DNA from: Confluentibacter sediminis
GTDB taxonomy: Bacteria; Bacteroidota; Bacteroidia; Flavobacteriales; Flavobacteriaceae
NCBI RefSeq assembly: GCF_003258355.1
Contig: NZ_QKPO01000004.1
Span: 248,001-312,000, forward strand
Length of the DNA: 64,000 nucleotides
Direction of reading: 5' to 3'
Position 1 is the stretch's first letter, and each line of letters starts with the position of its first letter. A program made the position numbers and the translations under genes. The notes under the pieces were generated by a model, which did not search any database, was not told the origin of the DNA, and saw only the letters and a list, made by a program, of their open reading frames with translations. Positions 56,301 through 63,013 of this stretch are shown here, one piece after another.

Positions 56301-57875
56301 ACATTTCCAGTACCTGTAGGAACCTATCAATATTACGTGAGGGATAGGAATGGATGTGAGGCGAATGTTTCTAATAAAATCAATATTGATCCGTTACCAG
56401 CTCTTATCATCAACTTTAACGAAGACAATCCTACGATTAATTGTAAGGGAGATAATACAGGGGTTATAGTTGCGGTGGCACAAGGTGGTTTAGGAAATTA
56501 TGTATATACGTTATTGGATGGTAGTGGTAACCCAATTCAAACGGCTACTCAAAATAGCCCAGGCGTTTTCACAGGGCTTTTAGCAGGTGATTATAAGGTA
56601 CAAGTAACCAGTGTGGATTGTGAAGAAGTGAGAGAAATTACAATTTCAGAACCTACAGATCCATTTGTAGCGCGTTTTGATCCAATTCCTGCTAGTTGTT
56701 TTGGAAAAGGCGATGGAAGGCTTGAAATTACAGCATCTGGAGGCACGGGTATTATTAAATATGCCATCTCACCACAGATGAACCAGTTTTTTGATACCCC
56801 AGTATTTGAGAATCTTTATCCTGGACATTATCAAGGTATCGCTCAGGATGAACAAGGTTGTTTCGTGCTTTTTGATTTTACTATAGAGCAGCCAGACCCT
56901 ATACAGATTGCTGTTGTTCCTAGTTCTATAGAGCCAGAATTATGTGAAGGTGATATGAATGCGGCTTTTAGTGTAGAGATATCGGGAGGTAATATGCCTT
57001 ACAGTGTCGCTATAGATGACATGGATGGTCCTTATGTTACGGGAACTCCAACACAGACTGTATTTCCTTTTTCAGGATTAAGCGGTGGAGACCATACGGT
57101 ATACGTTATTGATGGTTCAGGATGTGATTATGAGCTTGTTATACCATTACCTGAATCTGTTAGTATCCAACCATTGGCTAGAGTGGACTATGGTTGTGAC
57201 AACAATATATCGAACAACACGGTAACCGTAAGCGTTACTGGGAATGCCAATGCAGCAGATTTAAGTTATTCACTGGATAACGGACCTTACCAAACAAGCA
57301 ATGTATTTATAAACGTTATATCAGGACAGAATCATTATATCGATGTAATGCACACCAATGGTTGTACCAAACGGACCCAATTGTTTGATGTTGAGGAGTA
57401 TGACCCCTTAGAGGTGTCCTTAGAAGATGGAGCGGGCTTAAATGAGATTGTTGCTGTAACCACAGGAGGTTCTGGGGTGTATCAGTATGATTTAAATGGA
57501 GAAGATTATGGTAGTACGAATAGCTTCTTAATTTACAAATCGGGTGATTATACCGTTACGGTAACCGATAGTAACGGGTGTGTAGCAACGGCAACAAAAT
57601 ATTTTGAATATATCGATGTCTGTATTCCAAATTATTTCACACCAGATAATAATACTAAAGGTTGGGGACCAGGATGCGCTTCTCAATATAAAAATTTAAC
57701 AGTCGATATTTTTGATAGATACGGTCGTAAAATAGCAACCCTGCGTGTGGGAGATTTATGGAATGGTTTGTATAATGGTAAAGAACTACCAACAGGAGAT
57801 TATTGGTATGTTTTAAAATTAAACGACCCTAAAGATGACCGGGATTTTGTTGGACATTTTACTTTATACAGGTAA
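47352..57875 (+). CDS. sprB: Giant SprB-like surface adhesin with T9SS type B sorting domain
   Basis: Cell-surface filament protein of 3507 residues. The signal ends QSFA before Q. Residues 25-370 form a conserved beta-rich head (CYQIVYAGLYWSSVVSG). A DUF11-like module follows near 375-460 (GDELNYVIGFQNTGNDNATD). From about residue 790 roughly 28 SprB-type repeats of 75-90 residues run to the end, each with a leading Cys and a GGTAPYTYS-like core. A jelly-roll-like insert at about 1210-1415 interrupts them. The last 85 residues are the type B gliding C-terminal domain (CIPNYFTPDNNTKGW, DIFDRYGRKIATLRVGDLWN). In F. johnsoniae SprB is carried along the cell by the gliding motor and secreted by T9SS; that protein is nearly twice as long. 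It is followed by sprF. Confidence 0.88.
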   Translation: MKKPTHFKIVFAILMLFLSIQSFAQNLVPFVTRYDEAIKGDMLLIGNSNLSVHPTDPYNYTGTNSSYNNEGSNNKNRMVYVDIDGDNATFNSSSADLDVPNTASCYQIVYAGLYWSSVVSGTTPMANIKFKTPGSSAYVDITGTQIYYQNSSDNRNSNTYVYYRDVTDILSTLSNPEGTYTVANISSMTSAMMNSGSGLNTEGLSAGWSLFVIYEDPLLPSKYITSFDGFTKIDNQAPNNEQTFPINGFQTIPTGPVRAKYAFSALEGDRAWSGDYLQINGTSISATTVGGTTIRPSNNFFNSSVSIIDPNTNAPVLFTDRNPESANTLGFDAGIINIPNADKSVIANGATSANIKLGTNTDIYYFYFSAFAIEIIAPNIVLTKIVEDAAGNDIGGQVVDLGDELNYVIGFQNTGNDNATDMTIRDILPTNVVFNYPSDIDLLPAGVTVKSYNPTTRELIFNIDESVVKEKDPVSEIRFKVTVVSTCSLLSDACSNSIDNQAYSTYKGTINSDFTISDDPSYASNTGCLLTPGATNFLADLNDCTFEENIVLCGSDVVLTAGEGYDAYSWSTSPSGTPVIGTNQSITVTSPGTYYVHNTATAPCQSIDQIFEVITYGAGVTNPVLPFADEVVICPNDGKELPNIFLCGANDSRFIQTNITDTSSMIWEKLDESSCSAVVDQDCANESDTCTWNQVATGPDYLADTAGQYKLTLNYTGGCYNEFYFNVYENLLIPKVTPRDIFCTTPGQITVNNVPSGYLYSIDGVNYQTENVFVINTPNVYTVYVKQDGVTPNPCIFTVPAVQIRQRDFTVSTIITQPLCHDELGSVTLAANDVRPQYYFSIYQGATEVDRVGPIMENSHPFLNLNPGTYTVNVSTDDGCTFTDTIEIINPPLLTATSALTTPLTCTDGEITVYPSGGTAPYYYFVNGSTEFQSTPQIPVTAPGRNYNITVVDANDCSVTTSITVYPIPAPEYTVDHTDILCYNSNDGVIHFNVTNANGYTVAYSIDNGATYSANPTFSNLSPGDYLANIRYSLNGVECFSATQTISITQPDSAVTASAGVSKLACDPSGEGRLRITNPQGGKAPYEYSFDNQATWTTTNEADVAPGTYTLYIRDANGCIFPMTGITLDPVPVAPTIDISDPDFNCDGSANATVTVTNSGTESFNYRYLLDGVENTNTTDPTVFLNVPDGTHTVTVEYVLSTVPTYSNLLYETFGYGDDTTSPGINTAYYCFERQVVATQCKGSIQINDGDYSVTSHIVSPFAGWVNPVDHTPPTNPVTPKGRYLVVNIGASIPKTEILYEKQINDIIPNQPINVEFYAMNLVKSPSNIYDPNLLVALVDGSGTEISSFTTGNIPKSGQWENYPKTPMTLNPGANTSLKFIVRSNVQQTSGNDVAIDDIRVYQLPESCVTTVDFPFIVASGNAFTADIIGFSNISCSGSADGSITISAQNFDPAKGFQYSIDNGVTWNTQMTSPYTITGLAPTSYNIQIRYDDVTTGCSFPFTQDITEPNPVEVTVSGTPVTCLMGSTVTASATGGSPAYSYELIDASLNSIPFPSSGILTDIAAGDYIVKVTDANGCSDTERLNLVAPEIPELSISNTSDYCYDATDGATLVVDASGGQAPYEYSINGNAFQTSNTFSNLTPGTYTLTVRDAYGCTDTLSETIEPQLTASAVLTKDLDCVSPGAIIEGTIFGGYAPYTYSVSVNGAAYGAPVNVVGTTFSYTTSTDGTYRFLITDANANPNGCTFESREVLVAPISYPEISSISATDNLCYGDNNGSIQITINNTVGTPPFVINVYNDTTGFNYGTQTTGLPAGDYTVTLTDGKGCTDVETITINQPTAIDFDLIKEDITCNNPGGSSLGSITIQNVTGGTAPFTYFITNNFGDVIPGNPYSATSNENHTFNIINYGVYTINVIDSNGCSLSKQETIASPPSDLSINIDTSVPDCTTGGTATVQAISPLGSGNYEFGILEFNTAPYTLNYLTPDVSTPDTRTFTNLTPGIVYTFVVHDLTTDCYFVKSADFAIPAASTLTSSVIPNNVVCQGENNGSVTFTIDNFDSTTTSVDYGIYTAYTNVLIGSIVNLPVTFGTPSTVTTPSPGSLAPGQYYLVFTENGTGSFNGCKSASVIFEINESAIDLSITASVVKNANCNPSSGVISAIARDGTAPYVYQLTTSATPPLTTDPSWASSNTFNRDAGSYYAHVKDAYGCIKTALVTVLPQDPEPVLAAVVVSNQCTAVEGGFTIDVSLTTSGIAPHSFSIDGGAFQTRTAPFTISNLSSGTHTVEVKDSNGCGNLVSVDIVPPVSLTPTVTTLPSCSDDDGVITVTGSGGSGNYSFAISPSAGSITSTATGFSGVPSGTYTITVTDTTTGCTKPATVTLEAATPVTFTTTPTDVSCYLGSDGTITVNLPAGNDNPVYTYEITAPIIVAPQTSNVFAGLAAGTYTVVVTSGRGCVETDDVKIGQPADIVVSDPTVNYECTSGKNSSNSATITVNSVKGGSGAYTRYEFIKDATSTQNAEVVQSGPNNVYTETNLSGGNYTINVYDNKGCMGTTTIELFVSISNLNVAVIPITCAKGEDITVSVTSSGVGTPDLRYTVKDIVGSVLGAVYSQTNTTKDISADFTDLPVGNYIITVENLDTGCSLQTTHYVSNPNTFDLAIDPPVDVTCFSASDGSVKFTFIDRSPIPTDESGPFSYDVFNVTDLVNPVTSGTTSDAGPVAIPNLAAGTYEIIATLINSPYCEAKRRFTITGPTAALAIAETHTEITCVSGNNDGTISASATGGWPGGYEYELSGTTLLGDPIPTIPYSSNGTFTNLSAGNYTVSVRNSNSRGCTDSKSFPLINPKPIIVNASSDITMLSCFGAKNATITVDLPTGGQGSNYSYTLNTIFPTVSSSGPQLSPVFSGLGAGKYSITVTDGFSCSGTLIDNIVIEEPAPVQASLVKATSQTCLTQSELTLSATGGTERYEYSDSATFGTILGSFTSASPITFPVPVGTYQYYVRDRNGCEANVSNKINIDPLPALIINFNEDNPTINCKGDNTGVIVAVAQGGLGNYVYTLLDGSGNPIQTATQNSPGVFTGLLAGDYKVQVTSVDCEEVREITISEPTDPFVARFDPIPASCFGKGDGRLEITASGGTGIIKYAISPQMNQFFDTPVFENLYPGHYQGIAQDEQGCFVLFDFTIEQPDPIQIAVVPSSIEPELCEGDMNAAFSVEISGGNMPYSVAIDDMDGPYVTGTPTQTVFPFSGLSGGDHTVYVIDGSGCDYELVIPLPESVSIQPLARVDYGCDNNISNNTVTVSVTGNANAADLSYSLDNGPYQTSNVFINVISGQNHYIDVMHTNGCTKRTQLFDVEEYDPLEVSLEDGAGLNEIVAVTTGGSGVYQYDLNGEDYGSTNSFLIYKSGDYTVTVTDSNGCVATATKYFEYIDVCIPNYFTPDNNTKGWGPGCASQYKNLTVDIFDRYGRKIATLRVGDLWNGLYNGKELPTGDYWYVLKLNDPKDDRDFVGHFTLYR

Positions 57876-57911
57876 TTAGGCATAAAACCCTCTAATATAA
57901 AAAGATTAAAA

Positions 57912-58889
57912 ATGCGAAAATTAATTATATATCTAGTCTTATTGGTGTTAGCCAAAAGCCATGGCCAAGAATTAAATTTACCTGTATTTACACAGTATTT
58001 GGCCGATAATAATTTTGTAGTATCACCAACCTATGCAGGAATAGGTGATAACTTAAAAATACGGGCTAATGGTTTAACCCAATGGGTGGGTATCAAAGAT
58101 GCACCCGATAATCAATCGTTTTATGCCGATTTTAGAATTGCAGATCGTAGTGGTGTTGGTATCTCTTTTTATAATGATAAAAATGGAAACACCCTTCAAA
58201 AAGGAGCTAAGTTCTCATTTGCACATCACTTGATTTTAGATTATTATTCAAAACAATATTTATCTTTTGGGATATCTTATAACATCAATAACTTTAGAAT
58301 TGACATCAGTAAATTCAACAACGGTACCAATCAGCCACCAGTTTCAAACCCCATCATAACAGATGATAGAGCTACTAATAACAACAATTTTGATGTAGGG
58401 TTCTTGTACAGAAATAAAGGGTTCTTTTTAAGTTTTAATGCCAATAATATTTTAGAGAAAAAATTTGATGAGGGCATAAGAAAAGCAGAACCAAATTTAC
58501 TTTTAAACTACCAAATATACTCTGGATATACATTTAACGGGCCTAAAAAGAGCGGATTGGAATTTGAACCTTCTGTTTATTACCAGATGTTTAGTAGTGA
58601 TAAACGTAGTAGCACCGATTTGAATTTTAAATTTAGGAAGTATAATAGAAATGAAGATTATTATTGGGCAGGTATCTCATACCGTTTTTTAAATGACCAA
58701 TTTTTTAAACCTTTAAATATAGGACCCATGGCTGGTTTTAAGAAAAACATTTTCTATTTCGGGTATGCCTATCAGTTTACTACCAACGATTTGTCGGCTT
58801 ATAATTCTGGTACGCATGTTATCACAATAGGATTAGAATTTTTACAGGGTATTAGTAATTGTCCTTGTACACAAGGTCCTGTACATTAA
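57912..58889 (+). CDS. sprF: PorP/SprF-family T9SS outer membrane protein
   Basis: Outer membrane beta-barrel of 325 residues needed in F. johnsoniae for SprB to reach the surface. The signal ends AKSHG before Q. The family start is clear: LPVFTQYLADNNFVVSPTYA, then GIGDNLKIRANGLTQWVG and DAPDNQSFYADF. Further strands include GVGISFYNDKNGNTLQKGAK and YLSFGISYNINNFRIDIS. The last residues (ISNCPCTQGPVH) contain a Cys pair. It lies 36 bases after the giant adhesin gene, the usual place for its dedicated partner. Confidence 0.9.
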   Translation: MRKLIIYLVLLVLAKSHGQELNLPVFTQYLADNNFVVSPTYAGIGDNLKIRANGLTQWVGIKDAPDNQSFYADFRIADRSGVGISFYNDKNGNTLQKGAKFSFAHHLILDYYSKQYLSFGISYNINNFRIDISKFNNGTNQPPVSNPIITDDRATNNNNFDVGFLYRNKGFFLSFNANNILEKKFDEGIRKAEPNLLLNYQIYSGYTFNGPKKSGLEFEPSVYYQMFSSDKRSSTDLNFKFRKYNRNEDYYWAGISYRFLNDQFFKPLNIGPMAGFKKNIFYFGYAYQFTTNDLSAYNSGTHVITIGLEFLQGISNCPCTQGPVH

Positions 58890-58900
58890 TTATGCTAGAT

Positions 58901-58933
58901 TTGTAAATTAAAACATATGTTATACTATTTTTG
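58901..58933 (+). promoter_or_regulatory. Promoter of the MFS transporter gene
   Basis: TTG at 58901-58903 and TATTTTTG at 58926-58933 with a 22-base spacer, slightly long. The start codon follows 22 bases after the -7 box. Confidence 0.5.
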
Positions 58934-58951
58934 CACTTAAATTTATAAGTG
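58934..58951. promoter_or_regulatory. Inverted repeat in the MFS gene leader
   Basis: CACTTA-AATTTA-TAAGTG lies between the -7 box and the ATG at 58956. It may be an operator at the transcription start or a small leader hairpin. Confidence 0.35.
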
Positions 58952-58955
58952 TAAA

Positions 58956-60098
58956 ATGGAATCAAGAACAAAACAACGCATTGCTTTAAGTGTATATTTT
59001 TTTCTTTCGGGTATTTGTTTTTCATCTTGGGCTTCTCGTATCCCAACTATAAAAATATTTTTTAATTTAAATGATGCCGAGCTGGGTACGATACTTTTAA
59101 CCATGCCCATAAGTTCTATTATTGGATTGCCTATTTCGGGTTGGTTGGTCTCAAAATTTGATAGTAGAAAACCATTAATAGTGTCGTTTATATTTTTTGC
59201 TTTGGCTCTCGCCTTAATTGGATATGCTGCCACTACTTTCTTATTGGTATTAGCTATTTGTATGTTTTCGTTCTTTATGAGAATTTTAAATATTTCAATG
59301 AATACCCAATCCATAACCTTGCAAAATAAGTATGAAAAGCGAATTGTGGGTTCGTTTCATGGATTGTGGAGTACCGGTGGATTAATAGGGGTGGTCTTTT
59401 CAACATTAATGGTTAAGAATGATATTTCCATTCAAATACATTTATTGATAATTTCAATATTTACCTTGTTTGTTTCTTTAGCATCCTATAAGTTTATCTT
59501 AAAAAATGATAAATCGACTTCTGGTAATAAACTGATTCTAGGAAAACCAGACACATTTATCCTGTATCTTGGGTTTATTATATTTTTTGCAGCCATGTGC
59601 GAAGGAGGGATGTTCGATTGGAGCGGCGTATATTTTAAAGAAGTCATTAAAGAAGATGTCTTTACTTATGGATATCTTACTTTTATGACGACCATGGCAT
59701 TTTCTAGATTTTTCTCTGATAGACTAGTGCACGAAATTGGAATGCAAAAAACCTATATTTTAAGTGCTGTATTGATTGCTTTGGGTATTTCGATAGCTGT
59801 TATTTTTCCGTTTTTTTGGTCAGCTTTATTTGGGTTTTGCCTTGTAGGTTTTGGTACGGCTCCTATTTTCCCAATGACATTTTCTTTAGCAGGAACTTCA
59901 AAAAAATATTCACCGGGCATGGCTATTTCGATAATATCGACCTATGCTACTATTGGATTTTTAATAGGCCCCCCATTTATAGGGTATTTATCGCATGCGT
60001 TTGGGTTACAGAATGCGTTTGTTGTCTTTGTTATAGCAGGCTTGATGTTTATACCGTTTTCTTATGCATTCTTTCGCTATCAATCCAAGAAAGTGTAA
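58956..60098 (+). CDS. MFS transporter, YbjJ/FucP-like
   Basis: Inner membrane carrier of 380 residues with about 12 hydrophobic segments. The start (RIALSVYFFLSGICFSSWAS, RIPTIKIFF) and the loop SGWLVSKFDSRKPLIV, equivalent to MFS motif A, resemble the YbjJ branch of the superfamily. TM4-5 read VGSFHGLWSTGGLIGVVFST. No substrate can be inferred. It is likely transcribed from the promoter just upstream and converges with the cyclotransferase gene, six bases beyond its stop. Confidence 0.85.
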   Translation: MESRTKQRIALSVYFFLSGICFSSWASRIPTIKIFFNLNDAELGTILLTMPISSIIGLPISGWLVSKFDSRKPLIVSFIFFALALALIGYAATTFLLVLAICMFSFFMRILNISMNTQSITLQNKYEKRIVGSFHGLWSTGGLIGVVFSTLMVKNDISIQIHLLIISIFTLFVSLASYKFILKNDKSTSGNKLILGKPDTFILYLGFIIFFAAMCEGGMFDWSGVYFKEVIKEDVFTYGYLTFMTTMAFSRFFSDRLVHEIGMQKTYILSAVLIALGISIAVIFPFFWSALFGFCLVGFGTAPIFPMTFSLAGTSKKYSPGMAISIISTYATIGFLIGPPFIGYLSHAFGLQNAFVVFVIAGLMFIPFSYAFFRYQSKKV

Positions 60099-60104
60099 TA
60101 ACAA

Positions 60105-61139
60105 TTAGTTTTTAACAATTTCTACTTCAAATAGTCTGTCCCAGCGTTTGCCAGTAATAAAGATAGTTTTGGTTTTCGGGTTGTACGCGATACCATTTAA
60201 AACATCTAAACCTTGATGTTGGGTTACGAGTTCTTTAAGAGGAGAGAAGTCTATAACTCCAATAACAGCACCATTTTTAGGGTTGATGATGGCAACACCA
60301 TCTTTTTGCCATCGGTTGGCATAAATGTCACCATCAATCCATTCCATTTCATTAATGCCAATTATTTTACCTTTATTGGTATACACTTGAATATTATTTT
60401 CTTCAACTAAGGTCTCAGAATTTAATAGCCAAATATGTTCAGTGCCATCACTTTTATATATGGTTTGGTTATTATGGCACAAACCCCAACCTTCTTTACT
60501 TTTGCCATATTTGAAGTTATTTAGTTTTTCAAAAGTATTAACATCATAAATAAAACCAATGCCTTCTTGCCAAGTTAGTTGATAGATTTTATTGTTTAAA
60601 ATGGTTAATCCTTCACCAAAATAGTCGTCAGCTAGATTGATGTTTTTAATCACTTTACCAGTTTTGTAATCTACTTTTCTAAGCTTGGATTCTTTGTATT
60701 GACCTGTACTTTCGTAGAGTGTATCATTGAAAAACTCTAAGCCTTGTGTATAGGATGTGATATCGTGAGGATATTCATTTATTATTTTATAAGTATATAT
60801 TTTGGGAGGTTCGTTGTTTAAAATAGTGATACTACTTGAAACTTTTTCATGTTCATTGTTATAATAGACGGTTGCTTCAATACGTTGTGTTCCCAATTTT
60901 ATAGTGGTTAAGGCACTTTTTTCTTCTATTGATTCTCCATTCATATAATAATTAACAGAATCTATAGGATAATTTTTAGGATTCTCTAACGTAAGTGTCA
61001 GCGTTTCGGAATTAGAAATAGCATGATCTTTGGTATTCGTTTTTATAATGAAGTTACTTTTGTTTTTGCTGGAATTAGTTCCACAAGACAGAATAAAGCA
61101 GCTTAAAAATATGATTGCTAGAAATTTAAAGGTTTTCAT
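60105..61139 (-). CDS. Glutaminyl-peptide cyclotransferase lipoprotein
   Basis: Converts N-terminal Gln of exported proteins to pyroglutamate. The 344-residue chain has a lipobox (SCFILSC, then GTNSS) without acidic residues after Cys, so a periplasm-facing location is likely. Residues 30-110 form an Ig-like extension. The five-bladed propeller of the plant/bacterial QC family follows: SYTQGLEFFNDTLYESTGQY, DYFGEGLTILNNKIYQLTWQ, SKEGWGLCHNNQTIYKSDGT, INEMEWIDGDIYANRWQKDG and the end YNPKTKTIFITGKRWDRLFE. Most signal-peptidase-I substrates in this window start with Gln, which are the expected clients. It is divergent from the SRP RNA gene. Confidence 0.9.
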   Translation of the reverse strand: MKTFKFLAIIFLSCFILSCGTNSSKNKSNFIIKTNTKDHAISNSETLTLTLENPKNYPIDSVNYYMNGESIEEKSALTTIKLGTQRIEATVYYNNEHEKVSSSITILNNEPPKIYTYKIINEYPHDITSYTQGLEFFNDTLYESTGQYKESKLRKVDYKTGKVIKNINLADDYFGEGLTILNNKIYQLTWQEGIGFIYDVNTFEKLNNFKYGKSKEGWGLCHNNQTIYKSDGTEHIWLLNSETLVEENNIQVYTNKGKIIGINEMEWIDGDIYANRWQKDGVAIINPKNGAVIGVIDFSPLKELVTQHQGLDVLNGIAYNPKTKTIFITGKRWDRLFEVEIVKN

Positions 61140-61192
61140 TTTAAAATTAAATTTTCAGCAAGATATTTATTTAAAATCAGTTTAAAAAATCA

Positions 61193-61222
61193 TTGTGAAA
61201 GTTTTAAAAGATTGTATCTTTG
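61193..61222 (+). promoter_or_regulatory. Consensus promoter of the SRP RNA gene
   Basis: TTG at 61193-61195, a 19-base spacer, and TATCTTTG at 61215-61222. The SRP RNA helix begins at 61227, five bases after the box, which calibrates the start site. Confidence 0.85.
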
Positions 61223-61226
61223 CCCC

Positions 61227-61327
61227 GGCAAGTCCTACACAACCAGCTCCTGTTGAATCCTCCAGGGCGGGAACGCAGCAAAGGTAAATGGTCGTAGCGG
61301 TGTGATGTAGGTAGCTTGCCTTTTTTT
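61227..61327 (+). ncRNA. ffs: Signal recognition particle RNA, small bacterial type
   Basis: RNA of the SRP that binds Ffh and targets membrane proteins co-translationally. GGCAAG at the 5' end pairs with CTTGCC at 61315-61320, and GTCCTACAC pairs with GTGATGTAGG-type sequence on the other side. The apical Ffh-binding core is visible as CCAGGGCGGGAACGCAGCA followed by AAGGTAA. The closing helix is followed by a run of T from 61321 that ends transcription. The length of about 94-100 bases fits the short form without an Alu domain. Confidence 0.92.
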
Positions 61328-61391
61328 ATGCCCTTTTCTTTCCTAAAAAACATTTACAATAGTAACTTTACAATCTTATTAAACACATAGC

Positions 61392-62195
61392 ATGTCTAAA
61401 GTTATTTTAATCACGGGTGGTTCTTCGGGTATAGGAAAATCTATTGGAGAGTTTCTTACCGAGAACGGATTTATAGTGTATGGTACGAGTAGAAATCCTC
61501 AAAATTATACAGAAAGTAAGTTTTCAATTTTAAGATTAGATGTTAAAAATACAGATAGTATACAAGAAGCTGTAAAAATAATTATTGAAAAAGAGGGTAG
61601 GTTAGATGTGCTTGTAAATAATGCAGGTGCTGGTATTACTGGTGCTATTGAAGAAATACCAGAAGCAGACATTAAAGCAAATTTTGACACAAATTTTTTT
61701 GGACCTATTAATGTTATAAAAGCCGTATTGCCACATATGCGAAGTCAGCGTGCAGGTTTAATTATCAATATCACGTCTATTGCTGGTTATATGGGTTTGC
61801 CTTATCGCGGTATTTATAGTGCCAGCAAAGGAGCCTTGGAACTTTTAACGGAGGCTTTTAGAATGGAACTCAAAGATTTTAATATTACAATGACCAATAT
61901 AGCTCCAGGTGATTTTGCGACTAATATCGCCGCTGGTAGGTATCATGCACCACTTCTTGAAGAGTCGCCGTATAAAAAGCCTTATGGCAACACTTTACGT
62001 TTAATGAATGCTCATGTTACTAGTGGAAGCGACCCCATCTTGATGGCCAAAGCCGTTTTAAAAGTCATCCATACAAAGAATCCTAAAGTGCATTATAAAG
62101 TAGGGGAATTTATGCAAAAATTCTCTATCGTATTAAAACGTATCTTACCAGATAAGGTTTATGAAAAAATGTTGATGAATCATTATAAACTATAA
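61392..62195 (+). CDS. Short-chain dehydrogenase/reductase
   Basis: NAD(P)-dependent oxidoreductase of 267 residues, cytoplasmic. The nucleotide site TGGSSGIGKSIG starts at residue 8, DVLVNNAGAGITG is the NNAG motif, and NITSIAGYMGLPYRGIYSAS holds the catalytic Ser and Tyr142, with Lys146 in SASKG. The C-terminal part (KPYGNTLRLMNAHVTSGSDP, LPDKVYEKMLMNHYKL) is typical of classical SDRs that act on lipids or sugars, but the substrate is not readable. It stands 65 bases after the SRP RNA T-run and 100 bases before the transaldolase gene. Confidence 0.9.
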   Translation: MSKVILITGGSSGIGKSIGEFLTENGFIVYGTSRNPQNYTESKFSILRLDVKNTDSIQEAVKIIIEKEGRLDVLVNNAGAGITGAIEEIPEADIKANFDTNFFGPINVIKAVLPHMRSQRAGLIINITSIAGYMGLPYRGIYSASKGALELLTEAFRMELKDFNITMTNIAPGDFATNIAAGRYHAPLLEESPYKKPYGNTLRLMNAHVTSGSDPILMAKAVLKVIHTKNPKVHYKVGEFMQKFSIVLKRILPDKVYEKMLMNHYKL

Positions 62196-62259
62196 AAAAC
62201 TTAAAGTAAGATGTTTGAATATTTTAATTAAACTCTTAGGCTAGGTTTTTTCAAAGTTG

Positions 62260-62267
62260 TAAATTTG
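62260..62267 (+). promoter_or_regulatory. -7 box of the transaldolase-family gene
   Basis: TAAATTTG fits TAnnTTTG, 29 bases before the start codon. No TTG is found at -33. Confidence 0.45.
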
Positions 62268-62296
62268 CAACCGAATAATTAACTAAACAAAACAAA

Positions 62297-62953
62297 ATGA
62301 AATTTTTTATAGATACCGCTAATCTAAATCAGATTAAAGAAGCACAAGATCTAGGCGTTCTTGATGGTGTAACTACAAATCCATCCTTAATGGCTAAAGA
62401 AGGCATTACTGGTCACGACAACATTTTAAAGCATTATGTTGACATCTGTAATATTGTTGATGGTGATGTAAGTGCTGAAGTTATTTCAACGGATTATGAA
62501 GGTATGATTAAGGAAGGTGAAGCTTTAGCAGAATTGCATGAGCAAATCGTTGTTAAATTACCCATGATGAAAGATGGCGTGAAGGCTTGTAAATATTTTT
62601 CAGAAAAAGGTATTCGTACCAATGTAACCTTAGTGTTTTCTGCAGGACAAGCATTACTTGCTGCTAAAGCGGGAGCTACTTATGTATCGCCTTTTATTGG
62701 TCGTTTAGATGATATATCTACAGATGGTTTAAACTTGATTTCTGAAATTAGACAGATTTATGATAATTATGGTTTTGAAACACAAATATTAGCTGCTTCA
62801 GTTCGTCATAATATGCATATTATTGATTGTGCCAAATTAGGTTCAGATGTTATGACAGGGCCTTTAAGTGCTATTGAAGGCTTGTTAAAACACCCATTAA
62901 CGGATATTGGTTTGGCTAAGTTTTTAGAAGATTACAAAAAAGGAAACAACTAA
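62297..62953 (+). CDS. fsa: Transaldolase / fructose-6-phosphate aldolase family enzyme
   Basis: Class I aldolase of the small TalC/FSA group, 218 residues, cytoplasmic, acting in the pentose phosphate pathway. It starts [20 protein letters not shown] and continues [14 protein letters not shown]. The Schiff-base Lys87 is in [11 protein letters not shown] (Lys85 in E. coli FSA). [20 protein letters not shown] and [12 protein letters not shown] complete the barrel motifs, followed by [20 protein letters not shown]. Sequence alone does not separate transaldolase from fructose-6-phosphate aldolase activity; in bacteria lacking a long transaldolase this group often serves as transaldolase. Confidence 0.9.
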   Translation: MKFFIDTANLNQIKEAQDLGVLDGVTTNPSLMAKEGITGHDNILKHYVDICNIVDGDVSAEVISTDYEGMIKEGEALAELHEQIVVKLPMMKDGVKACKYFSEKGIRTNVTLVFSAGQALLAAKAGATYVSPFIGRLDDISTDGLNLISEIRQIYDNYGFETQILAASVRHNMHIIDCAKLGSDVMTGPLSAIEGLLKHPLTDIGLAKFLEDYKKGNN

Positions 62954-62975
62954 TAATTCATTTTTGAATTTATAT

Positions 62976-63009
62976 AAAAAAAGCCTCCATTTTTAATGGA
63001 GGCTTTTTT
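62976..63009. terminator. Bidirectional terminator between convergent genes
   Basis: AAAAAAGCCTCCAT, a short TTTTA loop, and ATGGAGGCTTTTTT. The A and T runs on both sides let it serve the transaldolase gene on the plus strand and the gene at 63014 on the minus strand. Confidence 0.88.
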
Positions 63010-63013
63010 GTTT

